Assembly (NCBI GenBank): GCA_016209145.1
Contig: JACQWT010000295.1
Span: forward strand, 1-38,902
DNA: 38,902 nt
From: Deltaproteobacteria bacterium
Lineage (GTDB): Bacteria; Myxococcota_A; Polyangia; Polyangiales; Polyangiaceae
Reading direction: 5' to 3'
The translations under genes were made by a program, and so were the position numbers. Positions 32,419 through 38,902 of the stretch are shown here, piece by piece. The notes under the pieces were generated by a model that was not told the DNA's origin, did no database searches, and saw only the letters and a program-made list of their open reading frames with translations. Positions within the stretch are counted from its first letter, which is position 1. Each line of letters opens with the position of its first letter.

Positions 32419-32886
32419 ATGGACGAGGAGATCGCGCGCCGCGCCCTCGGCGGCGAGGAGCTCGCGCTGCGCCTCTCCAAGAAGGAGCAGTTTGGCGCGG
32501 AGGCCGAGCGCCAGCTCGAGACGCTTGGTGAGAAGTACCGGCTGCGGCTGCGCCTGCAGCCCTTTGCCCTGCTCCTGGCGCAGCTTCCCGTGAGCATCTG
32601 TGAGCTGCTGGTGAGGCGGCGCAAGGACGAGCGGCGCCTGGAGGTGGCGTACAACCTGCTGGCCAAGCGTTTCGATCCGCTGCCCTGTGAGGCCTGCGGG
32701 CGAGACACCCACGCCTTCGGTCTGTGTGACCAGGCCCTGCACGTGCTATGCGGGCCCTGCCTGGACCGGAGCGGCGGACGCGGCCGGCGAGACTGCCCCC
32801 GCTGCCTGGGCCGCCGGCCGCCGGCCAACGTGGGCGAGCTCATCGCGCGGCCGCCGGCCGCCACGCAGGAGGAAACGGGCCCATGA
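32419..32886 (+). CDS. Zinc-ribbon-like protein, C-terminal half of the split gene
   Basis: 155 residues from ATG 32419. The meaningful text begins earlier, directly after the TGA at 32365, in the same frame as the gene at 31726. An amphipathic coiled-coil (EEIARRALGGEELALRLSKK) leads to a conserved stretch (YRLRLRLQPFALLLAQLPV, LLVRRRKDERRLEVAYNLL) and a Cys-rich module: CEACG, CDQALHVLCGPCLD, CPRCLG. The Cys pattern suggests one or two zinc sites. ATG 32419 lacks a good ribosome binding site, so the half may be poorly made unless UGA is read through. It overlaps the next start (ATGA). Function unknown, perhaps a nucleic-acid or protein adaptor. Confidence 0.6.
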   Translation: MDEEIARRALGGEELALRLSKKEQFGAEAERQLETLGEKYRLRLRLQPFALLLAQLPVSICELLVRRRKDERRLEVAYNLLAKRFDPLPCEACGRDTHAFGLCDQALHVLCGPCLDRSGGRGRRDCPRCLGRRPPANVGELIARPPAATQEETGP

Positions 32887-33776
32887 GCGCGGAGCAGATC
32901 CTGGAGCACAAGGAGCAGAAGCTGCTGCGGCTCGCTGCCGCAGAGCTTGCCATGGTGCGGCGGCGCGCCAAGGAGCTGGCGAGAATCGGGCGGGCGCTCG
33001 GCCAGATTGCCACGGTCGCCGGCCTGGACGACGGCCGCAAGGTGCGGCAGGCAAGGGCGGTGCTGGCACAGAGCTCGGCCGAGCCGGCGCCGGCGCCTCT
33101 GGCGTGGGGGCCTGTGCTCGCGGCACTGGACGAGGAGCAGGAGGAGCGCCTCGCGCAGCTCCGCGTCGCCTTCGGCCGGCAGCTCACCGAGGCGGCTTGC
33201 GCCGCGGGACTGGCCTGTGAGCGCGTGAGCGCCGCTCCCCTTGAGTTCGCGCTGCCGCCGCTGACCGCTACGGTGGATCTGGAGCGGGCGCGCGCGACCC
33301 TGTGCTACGCCCGCCTGCCCCTCGGCGAGGTCCCGGCGCGGCCGGAGCGCATCCTCGCCGCCCAACAGAAGCACGTGAAGGCCCTGCAGTCGGGCTGGGC
33401 GCCGGAGACATTCTTCGACGCGCTGCGGGAGGCCTACGCCGCCGTCCTCAAGAAAGAGGGCCGGCCGGAGGGCGAGCGCGTCGTCCTGGTGGATCTGCTC
33501 GCCCCGCTGGCGTTCGCGGCCCAGAGCCGGAAGTTCTGGGCCGATCCGGTGGCCGAGAACTTCCGGCCCTACGGCCGGGCCCGGCTCGCCTGGGATCTGG
33601 CGTGCCTGCGCCGCTCCGGCCTGCTGCAGCGCGTCGGATGGCGCCTGAGCCTGGGCGTGGCCACGGGCGAGAGCACGCGCCGCAAGCAGGACGTGCTTTA
33701 CGTCGAGGAGTGCGCCGGGCACGGCCAGTACTACCTGAGCGCCTGGTTCGCGCCGGCGCCGGAGGCCCATACGTGA
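32883..33776 (+). CDS. Coiled-coil hypothetical protein
   Basis: 297 residues from ATG 32883, which overlaps the previous stop. The N-terminal 60 residues form a charged coiled coil (EQILEHKEQKLLRLAAAELAMVRRRAKELARIG). A central helical part follows, and the last third (VLVDLLAPLAFAAQSRKFW ... YGRARLAWDLACLRRSGLL ... QYYLSAWF) may be a winged-helix domain. The open frame extends upstream into the previous gene but the text there is out-of-frame noise. The stop overlaps the GTG start of the first ATPase gene. I do not recognise the family. Its constant overlap with both neighbours suggests it is a complex subunit of the system. Confidence 0.7.
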   Translation: MSAEQILEHKEQKLLRLAAAELAMVRRRAKELARIGRALGQIATVAGLDDGRKVRQARAVLAQSSAEPAPAPLAWGPVLAALDEEQEERLAQLRVAFGRQLTEAACAAGLACERVSAAPLEFALPPLTATVDLERARATLCYARLPLGEVPARPERILAAQQKHVKALQSGWAPETFFDALREAYAAVLKKEGRPEGERVVLVDLLAPLAFAAQSRKFWADPVAENFRPYGRARLAWDLACLRRSGLLQRVGWRLSLGVATGESTRRKQDVLYVEECAGHGQYYLSAWFAPAPEAHT

Positions 33777-35050
33777 TAACCAACGACACCATTTCGCCCG
33801 AGCTGGCCCGGCACATCCTGCAGCGGGTGGGGGAGTCGGGGCAGCCCCCGGAGCAGGGGATCGCGCATCTGAACGTCGGCAACGACTCCTACCTGCGCAT
33901 CCTGGAGGCAGAGTACCTGACGCGCCTGGCGCGTAACCCCCTGGGATCGAGCTTCAAGCTCGTGCAGGGCTACTACGGCGGCGGCAAGACCCACTTCCTG
34001 TACTGCGTGCGCGACCTGGCCTGGCGGCACGGCCTGCTCACGGCCATCGTGAACCTCTCGCCGCGCGAGTGCCCCTACGACGATGCGGTCAAGATCTACG
34101 GGGCGGTGGCCGCGGCGCTTTCGGCTCCTCCGGTGAGCGAGCCGAGCGCGCCCACGCGCGGCCTGACCGATGTCCTCCGTGACCTGGTGGACGACCGGCG
34201 CGCCGCGCTGGGCGAGGCGCGCGCCCGGGAGTGGATCCAGAAGACCGCGGCCCGGGTGGCGGTCGAGAGCCACTCTTTCCGCAAGGCCGCTGCCGGCTTC
34301 ATGGAGGCGTGCCTGGAGGGGGACGCGGCCCGGCAGGCCGTGCTCGAGCCATGGCTGCTCGGCGAGCCCGTGCCCGCGACCGACACCCGGCCCCTCGGGG
34401 TGTACGAGTGCCTGGAGCCGTCCACCGGCTTCAGGATGCTGCGCAGCCTCTGCCAGGCCGTGGCCGGCTACGGGCTGGCCGGCACGGTGATGCTGTTCGA
34501 CGAGGTGGATCGCAACCTCTCCCTGACCAGCCGCAAGATGCACGCGGTGGGCGACAACCTGCGGCAGGTCATCGATCTGTGCGGCCAGGCCCGGTTGCCC
34601 GCGACGCTCTTCCTGTACGCCGTCCCCCCGGAGTTCCTGCGCAACGTGGTACCCGAGTACCCGGCCCTGGAGCAGCGGTTGCGCAGCCCGGTCCCGCTCT
34701 CGGAACGCAGCCCCCAGGCAGCGGTCATCGATCTGGAGCGGCTCGATCTGGAGCCGGTGGCCCTGCTCACGGCCATCGGCCAGCGGCTGCTGCGGATCTT
34801 CGCCGCGGCCACAAGCTGGACGCCGGACGCGGCGGCCGAGGAGCAGAACTGCGCGCTGTTGGCCGAGACCATGGCGGCGCACACCTTCGAGGTCAGCCAC
34901 CGGCGGCTGTTTGTGAAGACCTACGTGGACTTCCTCCACCAGCAGCAGCGCGGCAAGCCGCGCACGCTCGACGCGGCGCAGGCCAACGCCATCGTCCAGG
35001 GAGGCTACCTGGCCCTGGGGACGCTCGCCGACGAGTTCGCCGATGCCTAG
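33773..35050 (+). CDS. BREX BrxD/DUF2791-like ATPase, short form
   Basis: 425 residues from GTG 33773, overlapping the previous stop (GTGA). P-loop GYYGGGKT at 66-73 and Walker B VMLFDEVD at 239-246. The lead-in (LNVGNDSYLRILEAEYLTRLA ... SSFKLVQGYYGGGKTHFLY) and the following NLSPRECPYDDAVKIYGAV match the DUF2791/BREX ATP-binding domain as I know it. BrxD-type ATPases occur in Type II BREX with unknown mechanism. The C-terminal third is helical (VSHRRLFVKTYVDFLHQQQ). It overlaps the next gene by 8 nt. Two different ATPases of this family side by side suggests a hetero-oligomeric machine. Confidence 0.8.
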   Translation: MITNDTISPELARHILQRVGESGQPPEQGIAHLNVGNDSYLRILEAEYLTRLARNPLGSSFKLVQGYYGGGKTHFLYCVRDLAWRHGLLTAIVNLSPRECPYDDAVKIYGAVAAALSAPPVSEPSAPTRGLTDVLRDLVDDRRAALGEARAREWIQKTAARVAVESHSFRKAAAGFMEACLEGDAARQAVLEPWLLGEPVPATDTRPLGVYECLEPSTGFRMLRSLCQAVAGYGLAGTVMLFDEVDRNLSLTSRKMHAVGDNLRQVIDLCGQARLPATLFLYAVPPEFLRNVVPEYPALEQRLRSPVPLSERSPQAAVIDLERLDLEPVALLTAIGQRLLRIFAAATSWTPDAAAEEQNCALLAETMAAHTFEVSHRRLFVKTYVDFLHQQQRGKPRTLDAAQANAIVQGGYLALGTLADEFADA

Positions 35051-36815
35051 GCCGGGACCATTGCCCCAGCTTCGGCCAGGGCAGCGCGTGCGCCATCCGG
35101 ACTGGGGCGGCGGCCAGGTTATCGCGCTCGCCAGGGGTGGCCGGCAGGCGAGGGTGGTGTTCGACGCCATGCCCGGCACGCCGTGGGACATCCCGGCGCA
35201 GGAGCTGGAGACCGCGCCCGAGGGCGGCCAGCAGCCTGACGCAGCGCCGCCCGCTCCCGCCCGCCGTCCTGCCCGCCGTCCCGCCCGCCGTCCTGCCCGC
35301 CGTCCGGCGCAGGAGGCGCCCCCGCCCCAGCCCGCGCCAGAGCCGGCCCCGCCGCCCGCCCCCGCCGTCGCACACGTTCACGCCCCCAGTCAGCCGGCGG
35401 CCGAGGCGCCGCGCGGCGCGAGCGCGCCCGGAGGGCCGGTCCCGGAACGTACTCCCGTACGTGAGGGGCCGGCCCGAGGACGTAAGCCGCGCCCCGCGGA
35501 TGGATCGGCCGCCGTCGCTGCCGACCACCCAGATCTGCGTGAACGGATGCCCGCCGTCGCGATCGGCCGCGACGACGCGAGGCGCGCCTGCGCGGCCCAG
35601 GCCCTGGAGGCGCTGCGCCTGGGAGTCGTGCCCGCGCACCACCTGCAAGTGTACACCGTGGGCCGGGAGGTCGCGCTCGGCGCGATCCACGAGGATCTCG
35701 CTCGGGCGAGCAGGAGCGGGGGCCTGCGCGTGGTGCTTGGCGACTATGGCAGCGGCAAGACCCACCTTTTGGAGCTGGCGCAGAAGGCCGCGCTCGGGGC
35801 GGGGTTTCTCGCTGCCAAGGCCACGCTGGACAGCCGCGAGGTGCAGCCCTGCTACCCGCGGCGGCTCTACCACCAGCTCGCGCGCGCCGTCCGGTACCCG
35901 GACCATGCGGAGCAGCGCCCGCTCGGCCTCGCGCCGCTGCTCTCGCGCGCCGCAGAGGATCCCGCGCTCGTCCGGCGCTGGAGCACCCGCGCCGGCGGCT
36001 CCTTCCATCCGTACCTCGGGCCGACACTGGCGTGCTGGGCAGCGCTCGCCCCGCCCGGCGCCGCCGAGGAGCTCAGTGAGCGGCTGCTCGACTGGGTCGA
36101 GGGGGCCGAGGTGGCGAGCAACCTCGATCTTGGCGCGGAGCTGCGCCGCAACACGCCGGCGCGGGGGCGCTTCTACGCCCTGCAGGACCACCGCACGCTC
36201 ACCCACCTCTACACGCTGCTCCTGGGCGGCCTCGCGGCGCTGGCCCACGACGTCGGCTACCAAGGGCTCGCAGTGCTCGTGGACGAGGCCGAGTTCTACA
36301 GCGTGCTCCGGGGCGAGGATCGCACCTTCGCCGAGGTGCTCTTCCGCACCGTGGCGGCGAGCTGCCTCTCCGCCTCCGAGCTCGGCTTCGATCCGGCAGC
36401 CCTGCCGCGCGGCGGCGCCGCCGTGCACCGCAGCTTCCCGTACCGCTTCCGGGCCTCGCAGCCGCTCTACGTCGCGTTTGCCTTGACCCACGACCCGGAG
36501 GGTAAGGCGCTGCTCTCCTCCGCCGTGCCCCGCGCGCGCTTCCTGGAGCTCCAGCCGCTGGAGCGGGCGGACTTCGTGACCCTGTCCCAGCGGGTGTTCT
36601 CCCTCTATCAGTTGGCCGAGGAGAACCCGGGCCTGGGCAGCGAGCTGGCCTCCATCATGGGGACGGTCATCGATGCGTGCCATCGCCGCGGGCTGGTGGA
36701 CAGCCCTCGGCAGGCCCTCAAGCTCGTGACCGAGCTCGTGGATCTCGCCCGGCACCGGCCGGAGCGCCTGAAACCGGTGCTGGCCGAGCTCAGGCGGCAG
36801 TGGGAGGAGCAGTGA
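35043..36815 (+). CDS. Tudor/SH3-like plus BREX BrxD/DUF2791-like ATPase, long form
   Basis: 590 residues. The N-terminal 55 (LPQLRPGQRVRHPDWGGGQV, then VVFDAMPG) look like the small Tudor/DUF3553 domain found at the C-terminus of UvrD/PcrA. A disordered Pro/Ala/Arg linker follows (about 60-175) with four PARR repeats. The ATPase domain has GDYGSGKT (233-240) and Walker B LVDEAEF (about 412-418); the lead EALRLGVVPAHHLQVYTVG is typical of BrxD-like proteins. The Tudor part could dock on DNA, RNA polymerase or the SNF2 helicase, by analogy only. A partial, diverged copy lies at 38237-38735. The end overlaps a possible next start (GTGA at 36812). Confidence 0.82.
   Translation: MPRPGPLPQLRPGQRVRHPDWGGGQVIALARGGRQARVVFDAMPGTPWDIPAQELETAPEGGQQPDAAPPAPARRPARRPARRPARRPAQEAPPPQPAPEPAPPPAPAVAHVHAPSQPAAEAPRGASAPGGPVPERTPVREGPARGRKPRPADGSAAVAADHPDLRERMPAVAIGRDDARRACAAQALEALRLGVVPAHHLQVYTVGREVALGAIHEDLARASRSGGLRVVLGDYGSGKTHLLELAQKAALGAGFLAAKATLDSREVQPCYPRRLYHQLARAVRYPDHAEQRPLGLAPLLSRAAEDPALVRRWSTRAGGSFHPYLGPTLACWAALAPPGAAEELSERLLDWVEGAEVASNLDLGAELRRNTPARGRFYALQDHRTLTHLYTLLLGGLAALAHDVGYQGLAVLVDEAEFYSVLRGEDRTFAEVLFRTVAASCLSASELGFDPAALPRGGAAVHRSFPYRFRASQPLYVAFALTHDPEGKALLSSAVPRARFLELQPLERADFVTLSQRVFSLYQLAEENPGLGSELASIMGTVIDACHRRGLVDSPRQALKLVTELVDLARHRPERLKPVLAELRRQWEEQ
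35256..35303 (+). repeat. Four 12-bp tandem repeats in the ATPase linker
   Basis: Four units of consensus CC(C/T)GCCCGCCGT, each encoding Pro-Ala-Arg-Arg, in the linker of the long ATPase. The truncated copy near 38320-38375 keeps about three diverged units, so the number varies between copies. Confidence 0.8.
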
Positions 36816-37012
36816 GCCCCGCCGCCCTGCGCGATCGTGGTCCCGGTCCATCCGCAGCAGGCCACCTACGGCCCAGCCGACGCAGCTCGGGGCTGCCCCA
36901 CTCCCTCAACTCGCCCCCGGCGACGCCACCCTCGCCCCCTCGCCGCTCCGGCCAGGGCCGGCCGGGCCCGAAATCCAGGTTCGAATGGCGTAGCCGCGGG
37001 AAATATTTGTGA
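36812..37012 (+). other. Possible remnant of a further operon gene, and the intergenic region to 37329
   Basis: GTG 36812 overlaps the ATPase stop in the same GTGA style as the other junctions and starts a frame VSPAALRDRG..., which soon becomes Pro/Ser/Arg-rich and ends at 37012. It may be the first codons of a deleted gene. The rest of 36816-37329 holds no gene I can support. There is one hairpin (TGGCCGG 37097-37103 with CCGGCCA 37110-37116) without a U tract. Confidence 0.3.
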
Positions 37013-37329
37013 TGTCAAGCGGTTAGCGAGAAGCATCGGCCGGACCCGAGTAGCTGCAAGGGGCCCGGCGCGCGTGCCACCGCCGATGGGCAACGTTGGC
37101 CGGAACACCCCGGCCATCGCCGCATGCTGGGGTCGGGTGTGCCGCGCCGGCCCTGGCCACAGCCGAGCCAGGGGCCACCGCGCGAAGTAGCGTCCGCCCG
37201 GTAACGCCCAGCCGCTTCGTGCGAATGGATGAGTGAGCGACGGGGCTCCCCGAGGCTGCAGGCTCCGCCGCAGGGGGTGAGAATGCAGACGCCTGCGCCC
37301 GAGCTGAGGCCCAGGCTAGGAGGCAACCG

Positions 37330-37998
37330 ATGTCTACCCACAAGCCCATTGGTGACCTACGTCTCGTTGGGCGTACTCCGGAGGACGAACAGCGCGACGC
37401 GCGCGCTCTTGCGGCCGCGGAGGCGTTCGTTCCCGACCTCACGGAGCGGGTGTGTACGTACCTGCGCGAGCAGACGGGCAAGGCCGTGGCGGCTTCGCTC
37501 GGAGACCTGGCTGCGTTTGCGGACGCACTGGCTGCTCTCGCCGCCGAGAGCGGCGGCAAGATCGACGCGGCAGCGCTGGCGCGCGACCTGGAAGACGAGG
37601 CCAAGGCGATCGGCGCCGGCGCCGCGCCCGACCCGCAGGACGTCGAGGACGAGGCCGTGCACGCTTGCCGTGAGTTCACACGGCACTGGCTCGATCTGCT
37701 CGTCGGCGCCTGGCATCTCTGGGGCAAACCCGAGACCGGCGTGGTTCTCGACAGCAACCTGCTCCCAGACCGCTCCACTTGCCCAGAGTCGGCGCGCGCG
37801 GAATGGGAGGAGCTCGCTGCGGAGTCAAAGTGCACACTGCGCGCCTCTGCCGCGCTCAGTGCGGACGACCTCGCTGAGATCACGCCAATAGCCTGCAAGA
37901 ACGTGCGCTCCGAGTTGGACCGCGGTCTAGGCGTCGCGGTTCCAGACGGCTTGGAGCTACGGCAGATCGGCAACGATGTGCGGCTGCTCCGCGCGTGA
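37330..37998 (+). CDS. Hypothetical protein, 222 residues
   Basis: ATG 37330 follows a strong AGGAGG six nt upstream. The protein is acidic and mainly helical: RDARALAAAEAFVPDLTERV, LAAFADALAALAAESGGKID, a middle segment with aromatic residues (CREFTRHWLDLLVGAWHLW) and a C-terminal part (ALSADDLAEITPIACKNVRSELDRG) ending in a short strand-like QIGNDVRLL. No signal peptide or membrane segment. The family is not recognised. It is separated from the ATPase operon by about 500 nt and converges on the broken gene at 38003. Its place in the island suggests accessory DNA, but nothing in it shows a function. Confidence 0.7.
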   Translation: MSTHKPIGDLRLVGRTPEDEQRDARALAAAEAFVPDLTERVCTYLREQTGKAVAASLGDLAAFADALAALAAESGGKIDAAALARDLEDEAKAIGAGAAPDPQDVEDEAVHACREFTRHWLDLLVGAWHLWGKPETGVVLDSNLLPDRSTCPESARAEWEELAAESKCTLRASAALSADDLAEITPIACKNVRSELDRGLGVAVPDGLELRQIGNDVRLLRA

Positions 37999-38002
37999 CG
38001 GC

Positions 38003-38236
38003 TCAGGGCGGATCGACGGCCCACGCGTCAGCCACGTCGTTCCGGTCCGTGGACCGTGCGACCGGCTCGAAGCTGCCCGTGTTGCCCACGGAGCGCTGGT
38101 AGAGGATGCGTTCCACGTGGATCTTCCGGCGCTGGTCGTCCCAGAAGACGTGCACGACCTGCCAGCTCTGGAGTCGCGCTTGTGCCGCGCGGCTCGCCTT
38201 GGTCGCCTTGACAGTGTTCTGGCTCGCGGTTCCGAC
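38003..38236 (-). pseudogene. 3' fragment of an unrecognised gene
   Basis: The minus-strand frame ending at TGA 38003-38005 encodes about 75 credible residues (QARLQSWQVVHVFWDDQ, HVERILYQRSVGNTG) with a normal mix of Trp, Phe, Asn and Lys. Upstream it runs straight into DNA homologous to the ATPase gene in antisense, and there is no start codon. The gene was therefore cut by the rearrangement that placed the ATPase copy at 38237. Function unknown. Confidence 0.55.
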
Positions 38237-38735
38237 GACGTCATGCCCGGCACGCCGTGGGACATCCCGGCGCAGGAGCTGGAGGCCGCGCCTCAGAGCG
38301 GCCAGAAGCCGGACGCAGCGTCGCCCGCTCCCGCCCGCCAACGGGCCCGCCGTCCGGCCCGCCGTCCAGCGCAGGAGGCGCCCGCGCAGCAGCCCGCGCC
38401 AGAGCCGGCCCCGGCGCCCGTGCCAACGCCGCCGCCCGTGCCCGCCGGCGCGACCGGCAGCGACGACGCAAGGCGCTCCTGCGCGGCCCAGGCTCTGGAG
38501 GCGCTGCGCCTGGGAGTCGTACCCGCCCACCACCTGCAAGTGTACACCGTGGGCCGGGAGGCCGCGCTCGGCGCGATCCGCGAGGATCCCGCCCGGGCGA
38601 GCAGGAGCGGGGGCCTGCGCGTGGTGCTCGGCGACTATGGCAGCGGCAAGACCCACCTGTTGGAGCTGGCGCAGAAGGCCGCGCTCGGGGCGGGGTTTCT
38701 CGCTACCAAGGCACAGCTCGACGGGCGGGCGAAGC
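38237..38735 (+). pseudogene. Truncated second copy of the long BrxD-like ATPase gene
   Basis: It matches 35163 to about 35835 of the long ATPase gene: MPGTPWDIPAQELE, a shorter Pro/Ala/Arg linker, EALRLGVVPAHHLQVYTVG and the P-loop GDYGSGKTHLLELAQKA, ending soon after (GAGFLATKAQLDG). The Tudor start and everything after the P-loop region are missing. Internal gaps and many substitutions show it is diverged. The frame stays open to the right edge of the window, but the text after 38735 is no longer ATPase-like. Confidence 0.8.
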
Positions 38736-38902
38736 AGCGCCACGGGCACGCGTCGCGGGGCCCGATCGGCCGCGCCGAGCGCTTCCGCGCTCTCTGCGCT
38801 CGCCGCTGCGTCGGGTTGGCCGGCGGCCGGCGCCGGGGAGGGGGCAGCAGCGCCGCTCGCCGCGGGCGCGTGCTCGCACACGAAGCGCACGACCGAGCGC
38901 AG

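Noticed and set aside
33773-36815. Assignment of the second operon to BREX
   Set aside because: Only BrxD-like ATPases are shared. The window has no PglZ, no PglX in the operon, no BrxC/PglY-sized protein, and no Lon-like or BrxL gene.
38237-38902. An intact second Tudor-ATPase gene
   Set aside because: Homology stops soon after the P-loop, the Tudor start is missing, and the left end is fused to the tail of another gene.

Overview
This very GC-rich window looks like the chromosome of a Gram-negative bacterium, probably a myxobacterium-like or related deltaproteobacterial lineage. That placement is an inference. It rests on the base composition, a secreted protein with many aromatic 'LFPLYW' repeats, and an outer-membrane-style lipid transport operon. 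Most of the window is a layered anti-phage defence island next to a few housekeeping genes.

Positions 1-9.3 kb are core or background. They hold the end of an Rpn-type nuclease gene and an RHH/PIN toxin-antitoxin pair with a very clear promoter and operator. Next come a repeat-rich exported protein, hisS, a divergent ruvX and a cupin gene. After a decayed stretch there is a two-gene operon: an ABC ATPase fused to an MlaE-like permease, followed by an exported protein with a BPI/TULIP-like signature. At 9.37 kb a broken copy of the 3' end of drmC marks the edge of the island.

Positions 9.8-29 kb carry a leftward operon of three small genes plus one further leftward gene, then a complete Class 1 DISARM locus in canonical order: drmD (SNF2 helicase), drmMI (adenine methyltransferase), drmA (helicase), drmB (DUF1998) and drmC (PLD nuclease-like). 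A schlafen/AlbA_2-type gene sits between drmMI and drmA. Beside it is an inverted two-gene module, an ImmA/IrrE-like protease and a small partner, flanked by direct repeats made from the end of the methyltransferase gene. That module was itself hit by a 113-bp MITE with CTAG target sites. As written, drmMI is split by one in-frame TAG and drmA is frameshifted in its N-terminal region, so the locus is either decaying, suppressed in some way, or affected by sequence errors.

A leftward tRNA-Phe(GAA) at 29.0 kb separates DISARM from a second compact operon (29.3-36.8 kb). This operon encodes a TPR-SNF2 helicase, a protein split by one in-frame TGA (its second half carries a Cys-rich zinc-binding motif), a coiled-coil protein, and two BREX BrxD/DUF2791-like ATPases, one with an N-terminal Tudor/SH3-like domain. 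No PglZ, methyltransferase or protease accompanies it, so it is not a recognisable BREX locus. It is my best candidate for an undescribed defence system. Downstream lie a hypothetical gene, the tail of another, and a second, truncated copy of the Tudor-ATPase gene. The truncated drmC and ATPase copies on either side suggest repeated gain and loss of related cassettes here.

Several transcription units (the toxin-antitoxin pair, the leftward trio and possibly drmD) show a -10-like hexamer exactly 7 nt before a start codon, which suggests leaderless mRNAs.
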